Below, piece by piece: positions 11,086 to 21,602 of a DNA stretch of 64,000 nucleotides; the stretch's first letter is position 1, and each line of letters starts with the position of its first letter. The notes beneath the pieces are model-generated. The model did not search any database, had not been told where the DNA came from, and saw only the letters and a list, made by a program, of their open reading frames with translations. The stretch lies in NCBI RefSeq assembly GCF_028009165.1, contig NC_079242.1, positions 2,108,001-2,172,000 of the forward strand, given 5' to 3'. Origin of the DNA: Akanthomyces muscarius. Taxonomy: Eukaryota > Ascomycota > Sordariomycetes > Hypocreales > Cordycipitaceae. The position numbers were made by a program, and so were the translations under genes.

Positions 11086-12433
11086 CTTCAGTCAGCACAG
11101 TTTTACGTGCTCTGAATGAGGCTGTAAGATGGAGGTCGTGGTAGTGGTTTTCCATCATGAACAAAAATGTGAGATGGTTTTCCCACTATCTATTTGCGAA
11201 TGCAGCGGCACGGATGTGGCGAGGAGGACGAGGGTGGAATGTTAGCATAGTTCTTTTCCAGGTTACTTGTATACTATGAAACAAAATTTGAACTGCTGTT
11301 ACCGAAAGAGGATCCAAAGGAAGAATTGAGTCCTGCAACGACACAAGATTACGAGACGCACCGTTGCAGTGCTTCAATCTATTTTCTCTCTTGCAACCCC
11401 ACCTTGACCTTGAGATACTTGGCGACTGAACAATTCACCGCGAGGAAATCCAAGCCGGGTAGTATAAAAGGGAATTTTTTTTTGACCACAAGTCTATTCT
11501 AAATCTTGCAGCGCAGGGCAAGGCCCGTTTGTGGCTCAACGCCACGCTGATTCTCAGATGGAAGCTGTCGTCCTCTTTCGTACGACTCACAATGCAGGTA
11601 GCTCAAAGCTTATTTGAAGGCCAAAGCCAGCAGAAAAAGCGCCAGCATTCAAAGTGACAAATTTGTGCATGGCAATACAAGGGCTGCAAATATATAAATT
11701 ATTGGAGCCTATCTCTAATGCAAGTTTAAGATGGAGAAATTAAAAATGTATTTTCTAAAGAGTCTCTTTCAGAAGAAAAGCCAAACATGACATAGTTGGT
11801 TATAATAAGTTTGATAGCTTATAAAGTGAGTAGACAGAATCAAAGAAAATTAACGGCATGTAGACTTTATCTTTTAATAGAGATCAACTTGTTCTTGAGT
11901 AGTTCATGGAAGATTTAGTTCGGTACATTTGGCGTACAGTTTAGCATCTGCTCAGTGTGATACCCACCGCCCGCGTTCAGCTGGCTCACACGGGACCTTT
12001 GTGCCGCCCCATTGACATCACCGCTGGGCGCCGCCGAAAGAAAACAAGGAAGCCGCAAGAAAACCCAAAGGATTCTTATCATACAAAACCCATCGCATCG
12101 CATTTTCTTGACCGGTGCCGTCTCATTCTTTGACAATTACACGGGCTTTGAAGCAATAAAGGCACGCGTTGCTTGGTGCCACTTTAACGCACGGTATTCC
12201 TCTCTGGCCTCAAAGGAAGCCCTTTCTTCCTTGCTACTCCCGCAGCACACGACCCAAACACCACAAAGGGTGCCCTCGAAAGCGAACGCGACGGATAAAA
12301 ACCTGGGAATCTCTCTCTCAATCTTTCCTTTCGCTGCCCTACGTGTCAGCGCCGTGCCAAGCGGACCCCTTTTTTTCTTGCGCTTCCCGAATCGACACAA
12401 CAAAGAAGAAAACAACGAGCCGCAGAAACAAAC
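11086..12433. other. Intergenic with AT-rich block
   Basis: 11640-11930 is markedly AT-rich relative to flanks. No ORF or RNA recognised. 12180-12433 is C/A/T-rich and serves as leader and promoter of APQ12. Confidence 0.5.
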
Positions 12434-12949
12434 ATGGACATGACATCCGCGCTCTCGCACCTCGTCACCTCGCTCCTCCCGCCCGACAAGGCCGCCTTTG
12501 TGCACCACCACGTGCTGCGCGCCGACGCCCCTCTGCAGGTCTACTTTGCCGCCGCGCGGGCGTCCGTCACGCACAGCGCGGGTGTCGTGTACCCGCACGT
12601 GCAGCCGCTCGTCGAGCGCCTGCTCGCGTGGACGCACGCGTCGGAGCTCGGCGGCGTGCTGGTGCCGCTGGCCATCCTCGCCGTGGCCGTCATCGTCATG
12701 AACTGGATCCGGCGGATGCTGCTGTGGTGGACGCGCCTGGCCGTCAAGGCCGTGCTGTACGCGACGCTCGCGGCGCTGGGCGCGTGGGTGTGGCAGCGCG
12801 GCCTGCAGGCGAGCATACGCGACGTCGTCGTCGTGGGCGGCAAGGTCGCGGGCTACGCGGCGGTGGTCAAGGAGATTTGGTGGAGGGAGTACAGGCGCTA
12901 CGAGGATCAGCAGAATAATGGCGGTCGCGTCCGAGGCTCGCAACGGTGA
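12434..12949 (+). CDS. APQ12: Nuclear pore assembly/biogenesis protein APQ12
   Basis: Intronless 171-aa ORF with ATG at 12434 in an AAAC-ATG context. Two adjacent hydrophobic spans (about 72-91 and 102-121), separated by a short basic/Trp-rich loop (WIRRMLLWWT), form the hairpin typical of the fungal Apq12 family (PF12716). Apq12 is an integral protein of the nuclear envelope and ER needed for nuclear pore complex assembly, membrane lipid homeostasis and mRNA export in yeast. The polar C-terminus (EYRRYEDQQNNGGRVRG) would face cytosol or nucleoplasm. Codon use is very GC-rich, which also produces long shadow ORFs on both strands. Assignment rests on size, topology and family resemblance. Confidence 0.7.
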   Translation: MDMTSALSHLVTSLLPPDKAAFVHHHVLRADAPLQVYFAAARASVTHSAGVVYPHVQPLVERLLAWTHASELGGVLVPLAILAVAVIVMNWIRRMLLWWTRLAVKAVLYATLAALGAWVWQRGLQASIRDVVVVGGKVAGYAAVVKEIWWREYRRYEDQQNNGGRVRGSQR

Positions 12950-13403
12950 AGGGGAGAGTGGGAGAGAAAAGGTGGATGTGGGCTAGAACGGAGACAGCCG
13001 AGGGAAGGAGGACGGAGAGAAATGGATATACATGGTTCGCAACAGGAGTTTATGCTTTAATGTGTTGGGGAGCGGTTGCTTGGCTGCTTCTTGGAGAATG
13101 GTCTGCTGCTGAGCGGTGGATTCATGCAAAGATTTACGATGAATGATACGCCTTATATCTCTTCTTTGTTTGGACGTTGACGACTTGGGGTAATGCAATT
13201 TCCTGCGTGGCACTGGATGACTCTTGAGGAGTAGTCAATCGTCTTCTTACAATGTATTGACATGTGTATCTGTTTGTGTTATATTGATCTAAATAGGGCT
13301 GCGATGCCGTGCTTGATATTCTCAAATACAAAACAACTCCGACGCTATGCTGTAGTGATAAATGACTTTTGTATATGCCTGTACGTTGCATCTCTTCTTG
13401 ATA
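12950..13403. other. Convergent intergenic region
   Basis: Holds the 3' ends of APQ12 (plus) and GPN3 (minus). No further gene seen. Confidence 0.6.
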
Positions 13404-14450
13404 CTAATCATCCTCAGGCTCTTCTTCGTCAGGCTCGGCATCCTCATTCGGGTCCTTGGGGTCCTGCGCCTCGTGGAACTGAATGCAGTCGTCGATGAAG
13501 CTGAGAATGTCGCCGACGCTGTCCTCGTCGGTGACGTCGAGCTTGAGATAGTTGACCATGCTGAAGCTCTCGATCAGCCCCGCCACCGCACGGTTCAGAC
13601 GGCGAAAGCTCGCGCCCTTCATGACCTGCTCGCGGTCGTCGGGCGCCTTGGACTCATCATCCCACGCCTCGTCGGCGCCCTCGCCCGTGAGGCGGCTGCG
13701 CTCGAGCGGGTCGTCGTCCAGCAGCGCCACGTCCGGCGTCAGGAAATTCTTAAAGTCGCGCTTCTTGATCTGGCCCTTGATGAGGTCCATCTTGGAGAGG
13801 ACGTTGATGTGCGGGACCTCGAGCATCAGCATGGCCGACATGGCGCTGAGTGTGCCGGCGAAAAACTTGGCGCGGTCGACGACAAAGGTCGCCTCGAGGA
13901 GGTAGACGGCAGCCATTCGGATGTCGAGGGCGCCGGGCTGAGAGAGAAACTTCATGAGCGTCGGCAGGATGGGAATGTGCGTGTAGAGCTCAATCTGGCC
14001 GGGCATGTCAAAAATGATGAGGTAGTCCTCGGTTAGGGAGTCGAGCGCCTCGGTCAGCCAGTCGAGGTTCTCCATGAGAAACTCGAAGCAGTAGATGAGA
14101 CCGCCGTTGGGGCCGAGCCCGACTTCCTCCATGGCATCTTTCAGGGAAATGAGCTCCTTGATGTCGAGGTCGGGCGTGTGCTCAAACGTCTCGGCTGCGG
14201 GGTCGAGGTTGACGTAAAAGGCGGATCGGCGGTTGAGCTGGAGATGGGTGATGAGGGCGGCGCAAAAGGTGGACTGGGATACGTGTTAGGATGCCTGTTC
14301 GGCTCAATAAGATGCAGGATTGCCATTGCGCGCGTGCGGCCGTCGATATGCAACACCATGCAGACGGACACACACGACAGTAGAGGCGGGGTGGTCGCGT
14401 ACCTTGCCCGCGCCGGCCGGGCCCATCACCATGGTGCCGAATTTACTCAT
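13404..14450 (-). CDS. GPN3: GPN-loop GTPase 3
   Basis: Two exons on the minus strand, 14403-14450 and 13404-14273, give 305 aa. Exon 1 encodes MSKFGTMVMGPAGAGK and the intron splits the P-loop GPAGAGKS exactly after the Lys. The Gly-Pro-Asn insertion that names the family is in GLGPNGGLIY; the G3-like region is FDMPGQIELY and the G4-like Lys-Met-Asp is in NVLSKMDLIK. GPN GTPases (GPN1-3) act in the cytoplasm on assembly and nuclear import of RNA polymerase II and III. The acidic C-terminal tail (DPKDPNEDAEPDEEEPEDD) is usual for the fungal protein. The donor is GTACGC; the 129-bp intron is longer than most others here. Confidence 0.93.
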
Positions 14451-14756
14451 GATGGAGCTGAGTCGACGTATAGCCCAATAGAATAGTGTGTTTGCTTTCT
14501 GGGAACGTCAGCATGCGGGCCTCGTCACTCGTCGCGATGCTGTGATGCTGTGGCATGGATGCAGAGCTGTTGCGAGGCCAAAAGATTTCACGGCGGCGAG
14601 GTGGGTCGCATCCGGGACCCCCATTTCTGAGAGGTGGAGGGCCCAGGGAAGGCTGGCGGGCTGAAAGCGCCTGTGCTTGGTCGATGTCGCGGTGCTGCCC
14701 CCTGTAGATGTACCACCTCGAGGCCCGTTTGCGCTGATGCTGCAGTGTCGCGCAAA

Positions 14757-14785
14757 TAGGTACCTACCTTAGGTACCTACCTAGG
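14757..14785. repeat. TAGGTACCTA repeat cluster
   Basis: Two overlapping palindromic units (TAGGTACCTA, ACCTTAGGTACCTACC) in 29 bp. Confidence 0.75.
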
Positions 14786-15191
14786 CCAACATCGTCACTC
14801 TACGGCACATTGCAACGTATGTCACATCTTGCTTGCTCCGATCCCGCCGACAGTCCGAGACCTGTCTTTACCAACGTCATGCCCGCTCTGCCCCTCTGAA
14901 TGGCGCTGAGCTAATGACTTGTGTGTGAGGGAGGCATGTACATTCTGCTCATTCTGCGCATATTGGACCGCCGCTTGGGACTGACCCGCACCACGTTGTC
15001 GTGGGCAGCGCTGGTACTGGCGACGGCGATGTAGTCATGAATTCCTAGCGTCACGCAACAGATGGCGGCACGAGGTCCGCAATCAAACAATGGCGATGGG
15101 CTAGCACATGTTTAAAGCTACCTAGGCGCAGAGGCAAGGGAAAATGCATAGCTCAACAAAGCTCTCCCGCCCTGTCGAGCAGCAGGGTCCC

Positions 15192-15240
15192 CTAGTACCT
15201 ACGTTAGGTACCTACCTACCTAGCCAACTAGGTACCTAGT
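15192..15240. repeat. TAGGTACCTA repeat cluster
   Basis: Two TAGGTACCTA palindromes joined by CCTA/TAGC tetramers, continuing into AATAAGTACTAGTAG. Confidence 0.75.
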
Positions 15241-15473
15241 AATAAGTACTAGTAGAACGAGGGACATTTTTTTCTTGGGCGGCTTGGAGGCGTCCCTCTT
15301 CCGATGGCGCAATATCCTCCACATCCGCGGCATCCACCCATCGTGTTCGGTTCCAGCGACAAATGCCAATTTGGGGCTCTTTTTGTGATGACACGCAAGA
15401 AAATGGTGCCTCGATTCTTTCTATCATGATGCCTAGGTAGATACGACAAGCTGTTTCTCCCCTGTATTTTACA

Positions 15474-15524
15474 GCTACCTAACTAGGTACTAACTAGGTA
15501 CCTGTAGGTAGGTAGAGACCTAGA
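15474..15524. repeat. TAGGTACCT-type repeat cluster
   Basis: Degenerate array of CTAGGTAC and TAGGTAGG units about 610-650 bp upstream of the SAM synthetase ATG. Confidence 0.7.
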
Positions 15525-15914
15525 GTGCCCAAATGTTAGTGAGCAATGGCCCCGAAAGCAGCAGTCCCCCCGAGTGTCACCTCGGGTTCCTTCTGTCCTG
15601 TCCCTGTCCACGTTGCCCCTCCTTGTCGCTAGTAGGTACCTTGTGGCACACTGATATCCCCTACAAATGTATGTACCTCTGTAACAGAAGCACCGTAATT
15701 TACCCCTCCATGGGTCCGCCCCGGTACTTTATCCCGCGTGTCTTAAGCCGGCCGAATTTTTTTTGGGCGCCGCGAGGTACCGACCAGCCTTTTTGCTGGG
15801 CTGGCCGCTTGTGCAATCTCCCCGCCGCCTTTTCTTCACCCTCTTCCCTCTCACCTCTTTTTTTTTTTCATCCTCCTTTATCTTCTTCTCTCAACCCAAC
15901 GTTTTCTTCACGAG

Positions 15915-15988
15915 GTTTGTGCTGATTCTTGACAATCTTGACACATCTCTCGAGATCCATTGTGCTAACGAGCTCTTCACTGCAATAG
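15915..15988 (+). other. Candidate 5' UTR intron of SAM synthetase
   Basis: A GTTTGT donor at 15915, a TGCTAAC branch site at about 15961-15967 and a CAATAG acceptor ending at 15988 form a 74-bp intron-like unit inside the pyrimidine-rich leader, upstream of the ATG at 16130. It is a prediction from consensus only. Confidence 0.4.
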
Positions 15989-16129
15989 TCTTGCGGTGCC
16001 GTCTTCACTGACGACTTTTCCCCAGAAACTTTTTTCTGCCGCTAGCTATCTCGCTCATCAACCTCCCCCGAATCTCTTTCAGAACTCTCCTCCTCATCCT
16101 CCTCCTCCAATCCCCTCAAATCCTTCACA

Positions 16130-17402
16130 ATGACTGCTACCAACGGTACCAACGGCGCTGCCCACTACAACCAGGGTAACTTCCTGTTCACCGTATGTCG
16201 CTCACTGCGTTTCCCCGCGGCACTACCCCTCCCGCGTCCTCCGCTCCCGCAGCCTTGCTAATATTTCTCTGCAGTCCGAGTCCGTCGGCGAGGGTCACCC
16301 CGACAAGATTGCCGATCAGATTTCCGATGCTGTCCTCGACGCCTGCTTGGCTGAGGACCCCCTCTCCAAGGTTGCTTGCGAGACTGCCACCAAGACCGGC
16401 ATGGTCATGATCTTTGGTGAGATCACTACCAAGGCCAAGATTGACTACCAAAAGGTCGTCCGTGATGCCGTCAAGGATATTGGCTACGATGACTCCTCCA
16501 AGGGCTTTGACTACAAGACCCTGAACCTGCTCGTCGCCATTGAGCAGCAGTCCCCTGATATTGCCCAGGGTCTCCACTACGAGGAAGCTCTCGAGCGCCT
16601 CGGTGCCGGTGACCAGGGCATCATGTTCGGTTATGCCACCGATGAGACCCCCGAGCTCTTCCCTCTTACCCTCCAGCTCGCCCACAAGCTCAACGCTGCC
16701 ATGTCCGCCGCCCGCCGCGACGGCACCCTCCCCTGGCTCCGCCCCGACACCAAGACCCAGGTCACCGTCGAGTACAAGCACGACAACGGTGCCGTTGTCC
16801 CCGTCCGCGTCGACACCGTCGTCATCTCTGCTCAGCACTCTGAGGATATCACCACTGAGCAGCTCCGCAAGGAGATCCTCGAGAAGATCATCAAGGCTAC
16901 CATCCCCGCTAAGTACCTTGATGACAAGACCGTCTACCACATCCAGCCCTCTGGTCTCTTCATCATCGGTGGTCCCCAGGGTGACGCCGGTCTGACTGGC
17001 CGCAAGATCATCGTCGACACCTACGGTGGTTGGGGTGCCCACGGTGGTGGTGCTTTCTCCGGCAAGGACTTCTCCAAGGTCGACCGCTCCGCTGCTTACG
17101 TTGGCCGCTGGATCGCCAAGTCCCTGGTCAATGCCGGCCTTGCCCGCCGTGCTCTCGTCCAGCTCTCCTACGCCATTGGTGTTGCCGAGCCCCTCTCCAT
17201 CTATGTCGACACCTACGGCACCTCTGACAAGACCTCGGACCAGCTCGTCGAGATCATCCGCGCCAACTTTGACCTCCGCCCCGGTGTCATTGTGCGCGAG
17301 CTCAACCTGGACCGCCCCATCTACCGCCAGACTGCCAAGAACGGTCACTTTGGTACCAACCAGAGCTTCACCTGGGAGCAGCCCAAGACGCTCAAGTTCT
17401 AA
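16130..17402 (+). CDS. S-adenosylmethionine synthetase
   Basis: Two exons, 16130-16192 and 16275-17402, give 396 aa, the normal length for the eukaryotic enzyme. The intron (82 bp, GTATGT...CTGCAG) splits FLFT and SESVGEG. Family signatures are clear: GHPDKIADQ near the N-terminus (methionine and ATP binding), [15 protein letters not shown] (the GAGDQG hexapeptide) and GGGAFSGKD (the P-loop-like signature). It makes SAM from ATP and methionine in the cytosol, feeding methylation and polyamine synthesis. Third positions are overwhelmingly C or G, and the leader is pyrimidine-rich, consistent with very high expression. The C-terminus ends ...PKTLKF. Confidence 0.98.
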
Positions 17403-18647
17403 GCATTTGCTTGAGAGCTTGACTGGGGAAGCATTCAACAAAGCTTACCTCTACTTGTTTCAAGATAGATGTGTTTAATGTTCTTTTTCATGAAGCACAA
17501 CATTTTCGGGCGGCGTACGGTTCTCAACGAAACCAATTTGGTACACAATAATACCCTCGCAGGGACGCGTGGGCTCTTACAGGCGGTTTTTAGCATACTA
17601 ATTTTCCTTTGTCACCTTTTTTTACATAACGAAGGCCAGGTTATTTATCGGCCCATCATGATATACCAGGAACGAACCGTGTTGCGTCTTTCAACAAAGA
17701 CTGGCAGCGGAGCGTTCGTGCATTTGGGGAAAATATTACTGCGAAGAAGATTTGCATTTGGGATACCCTTTCAGTAGGGGCGCTTAAAAGAGAGCGTTAT
17801 GAACTTGGCGTTTACGGGAACACAAAAGAACTTCAACATCTTTTAATTTCCCGTTTCTCTGACCGAACATGTGCGGATCATTCGGCAGGGCGGGAGAGAT
17901 GAGCAAATAATCTACGCAGATAGGTTGGTCTTGAGACCTTTTATATATGCGGAGGAACCAATGAAAACAATTGGGAAGCATTGACTGTTCTGATGGTGAT
18001 GATGAATTTCTAGACGGCGAGATGACGGACACGGAAGCGGCATGGTACGGGAGACCCAGCCCGCCACGTCAAGTTCAGCTGGAAAGAGAGAGACTGGAGA
18101 AGAATTTCGTCGCCTGCCGATCCACTACGCAGCATAGAACTCGGTCGTGCGCCAATGAAGCACATCATTTGCTGGATGGTGGCCGACGGGAGCTAGCTAG
18201 ACCTAGCACGGCGTAAAGAAAGTCGACTACAGGACGCAGATCGGAGCAGGCAGCTCGTCCAATACCTGCAACCTAAACCGCTGTCGCATCTTGCACTGCC
18301 CCTCCGAGGGAGCTGTAAAGATAAAAATTAGGACAAGCATTAACCCCACCCCTGCCAAGCTTGAGGAAAGCTCCCGTCCAAGCCTCGCTGGAACCCCGCC
18401 CACGTATCCGAAGGCCGAACTGACGACCCTGAAACTCCTGTCCATCTTTCGAATTTCCTGCCCCCAAACCAGACCTTACACCCATCGGCAGTCTTGCCAT
18501 TTCACCCAGCAATTGAAACTATAGACACTGCTTGCACGCATCAATCGTCCAACTGGCCCCCCTTCCGGCAACCGCGTGCCCCGCCTTTGGTACCCTCGAG
18601 AACGTCTTCTAAAAGCAGCAACCAACGAACTCTGTCCAAACTCAAAC
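17403..18647. other. Intergenic
   Basis: 3' flank of SAM synthetase and promoter of the PI-PLC-like gene. 18290-18647 is C/A-rich. Short ORFs are not convincing. Confidence 0.5.
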
Positions 18648-20075
18648 ATGCCCAACCTTTCGATCCGCAACCTCACCGTCCACCCGCTGGAGCTCGTCTC
18701 CGCGGAGCGATTCGCCGCCGAGCGCGTCAAGACGGTGGGCATGCTGTCGAGCATCGGCAGCGCCGTCAGCAACTTCCTCAACGCCACCGACAAGGCCTCG
18801 TCCGAGCTGCGCGTCAGGGCCGACCTGCCCAGTACCGACCGCCGTGAGGTGTCCTTTCGCGCCGACGCCTTCCATACCGTCGAGACAGACGTGGCGGCCG
18901 CCGACCCGGGCTCCGACGTCAAGGAGGTCGTGCGGCTGACGTTTCGGACCGAGGACCACCGCTACGAGACGGACGTACCCAGCCCCTCGTCGCGGTCCGC
19001 CGTCATGAGCAAGCTCGACGACGGCCCGCACGACCTCACCGTCGTCTACGTGCCCAGCGAGGGCCTCGTCGCCGTCTACTCGTCGGCCAAGCTGGACGGC
19101 TGGATGAGCGAGCTCCGCGACGAGTGGCCGCTGCCGTCGCTGTCCGTGCCCGGCACGCACAACTCGCCGACGTGCTACACGGCGCTGCCGTCGGTGCGCT
19201 GCCAGGCTGTCGGCGTGCCGGAGCAGCTGCAGAACGGCGTGCGCTTCATGGACATTCGCGTCTCGGCCAACAAGGACGACGACCGGCTGGCGCTCGTGCA
19301 CAGCGTCTTCCCCATCTCGCTGACGGGCACCAAGTGGTTCGGCGACATGCTCGAGGACGTGTACCGCTTCCTCGACGAGCACGGCAGCGAGACCGTCATC
19401 ATCAGCCTCAAGCGCGAGGGCACGGGCAAGGGCTCGGACGGTGATCTCGGCCGCTACCTGAAGAACACGTACGTCGCGGCCCGCGCGGACAAGTGGTACA
19501 CGGAGCCGCGCGTGCCGACGCTCGGCGAGGTGCGCGGCAAGATTGTGCTCATGCGCCGCTTCGGCATCGACGACGACCTCAGGGGCGAGTGGGACGGCCG
19601 CGGCTGGGGCCTCGACGCGTCGGCGTGGCCCGACAATTGCGAGGACGGCGAGGCCGGCAGCTGCGCGATCCGCGTGCAGGACTTTTACGAGGTCTCCGAG
19701 AGCAACAACATTGACAAAAAGGTCAGCTACAGCCACGGCCACCTCGAGCGCGCCGGCGAGCACCGCTTCCTGCTGCCGGGCATGGAGGGCTACGAGGAGG
19801 GCGCCGGCCACCCCCCCTTCTACGTCAACTTTCTGAGCGCCAGTAACTTCTTCAACGCTACGTGCTGGCCGGAGCGCATCGCCGCTAAGGTCAACCCGCG
19901 CGTCGTCGACTACCTCTGCACCAGCCACGGCGTCGAGGGCAAGGGCCCCAAGGGCCTGGGCATCGGCTCGGCGGGCGCCGGCATCGTCGTGACGGACTGG
20001 GTCGGCGCGCATGGCGACTGGGACCTCATCCGCTGCATTGTCGGCATGAATGCCCGCCTGCAGATGCAGAACTAG
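18648..20075 (+). CDS. PI-PLC X-domain protein (bacterial-type phosphatidylinositol-specific phospholipase C-like)
   Basis: Intronless ORF of 475 aa. The first ATG in a good context (AAAC-ATG) is at 18648; the frame upstream opens with GTG and is discarded. The X-domain begins with SVPGTHNSPTC (first catalytic-type His) and continues with NGVRFMDIRVS, the second His in LALVHSVFPI, and ETVIISLKREG, the beta-barrel pattern of single-domain PI-PLC enzymes. The N-terminal 150 residues are a separate fungal domain with no signal peptide. No EF-hand, PH or C2 domain is present, so this is not the eukaryotic Plc1 type. Likely a calcium-independent enzyme cleaving phosphatidylinositol or GPI-like substrates, inferred from family only. 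GC-rich codon use creates a 522-aa antisense shadow. Confidence 0.85.
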   Translation: MPNLSIRNLTVHPLELVSAERFAAERVKTVGMLSSIGSAVSNFLNATDKASSELRVRADLPSTDRREVSFRADAFHTVETDVAAADPGSDVKEVVRLTFRTEDHRYETDVPSPSSRSAVMSKLDDGPHDLTVVYVPSEGLVAVYSSAKLDGWMSELRDEWPLPSLSVPGTHNSPTCYTALPSVRCQAVGVPEQLQNGVRFMDIRVSANKDDDRLALVHSVFPISLTGTKWFGDMLEDVYRFLDEHGSETVIISLKREGTGKGSDGDLGRYLKNTYVAARADKWYTEPRVPTLGEVRGKIVLMRRFGIDDDLRGEWDGRGWGLDASAWPDNCEDGEAGSCAIRVQDFYEVSESNNIDKKVSYSHGHLERAGEHRFLLPGMEGYEEGAGHPPFYVNFLSASNFFNATCWPERIAAKVNPRVVDYLCTSHGVEGKGPKGLGIGSAGAGIVVTDWVGAHGDWDLIRCIVGMNARLQMQN

Positions 20076-21602
20076 ACGCATGGACTGTGCGGCGGGGGGC
20101 CTATGGCAAGCAGAGATCGGGCAAGTTGAGATGTAATGATTTTCACGTAGGAGATACGAGTCGACGAGCATCCATATAGATATAGCAATTTTTCTTTCAT
20201 TCTTTTTCAATTCTATGGCTTGTTTCTCCCTCGATGGCCACGTGGTGTATCGTAACGCCTACCTGCAGGATGCATGTTAGTATTGCTACCTCAACAGCGT
20301 CTGCAACAATGTTGAAGAGTAATGATTTCTGGGAACCATGTTAGTCGATGATTGCAGTTAAGCTTGCCGGTGGGACGATTTACCAGTCAGGAGGTGTGTA
20401 TTATTTTCAAGTCGCACAGCTCCAAAAGAGGAGCGTGAGATCAACCAGTGTGAATACAAAATTGAAACATCTCATCACAGAAACGGTGTAGTCGGAGTTG
20501 GAGAAATAATCTTATTTACCTATTGTAACAAGACAATTAGTTATCAATTACGTGCATGGTATCAAGATCCCATCGAGGGAATGTATCCAATAAATGTGCT
20601 CAAGTCAGGTGACGAAGTGTCATCCAGAGATCCCGCCACCCCTACACCACAAGGTTTGTACGCCTTGCTTTTCTAGGGCATAGGGACAGCAGGGCTCGAT
20701 TATGTCCGCCCGTTCGTTCAAATCTTCATCATAGAGACACGTGGTATGGGTGCGTATGCGTAGAGAGAATAGTAATTACCTAGACGCCTCGAGAGTTAGC
20801 ACATTGCCAAAGACAAAAGCGTAGAATAAAAATTGAGGTAAAGAATCGGAGTCAGACAAGGCTGAAACTTAAACAACGGTATCCACATTATGTATTAAGC
20901 ATGAGGAATCCCTAAGGTGTCGGTTTGATCATCACTCGGAGAGGGGTGTGTGTTGGAAGAAATAGTGCAAACGAACCTTTTGAAGTTGTACAGAAAAGCG
21001 GTTTGGTGTCGTCAATCATTAAATCCTGCTCTGAAATCCAGTTAGTTACTGGCCAGAAAGCTTGAAAACAACAGATAGTGCGTCGAAGAATCTGCTCAGG
21101 GTTGCGCAAGAGAGCGCGGCTTATCACCATGGGTTGGTATGAATTGGATTGTTCATGTGTAATAATCATCATTGTGCATTCAACACCGACCAACCGCCGA
21201 AAAGAAGGATCATTTCTTACCTCATGAATAGCACAAAGCCCATCAGGACCTCACCACGCTGAGCGGAGAGCTCTCGCCGTCTGCTCGAAGCTTTCGGTAC
21301 ACTGATGGGCTTTGGTGTGTGGTTGAGAGGGAAGAAGAGGAAAGGAATTTTTTTTGAAAAGAAATAAGTGGTAGCTTTGTGGGGCTAATGCTGTCTGGGA
21401 CTAGCGCACTCATGAGGTAGCCTGTGGCGGTGCAGTCCGGTCCCTCCCGCAATGTGGGTGGCGAATTATCGTTTTTGTGGCGCAGTATATAGACTGACAT
21501 AGCATCCTCAGGTTCCAAGCTTTCTCGATGACACACTTCTCCTCATTCTGCATATCTGCGGTGAGCGCATAAACATCTGCACAGTTTCTTTTTTCGCCCA
21601 TC
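20076..21602. other. Intergenic
   Basis: 1.5 kb, AT-richer than coding flanks (20450-20950). No gene recognised on either strand. Confidence 0.5.

Larger units (their letters stand above)
14451..16129. promoter_or_regulatory. Long intergenic region and SAM synthetase promoter
   Basis: About 1.7 kb between the divergent GPN3 and SAM synthetase starts. It contains three TAGGTACCTA clusters (14757-14785, 15192-15240, 15474-15524) and a strongly pyrimidine-rich stretch from about 15830 to 16120, typical of highly expressed fungal genes. Confidence 0.6.

Noticed and set aside
16188..17441. 417-aa open frame antisense to SAM synthetase
   Set aside because: Mirror of strong GC-ending codon bias in the true gene; low-complexity Val/Gly/Leu-rich product and no promoter-like sequence.
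18642..20210. 522-aa open frame antisense to the PI-PLC gene
   Set aside because: Same cause: His/Val/Ala/Arg-rich shadow of a GC-rich CDS.
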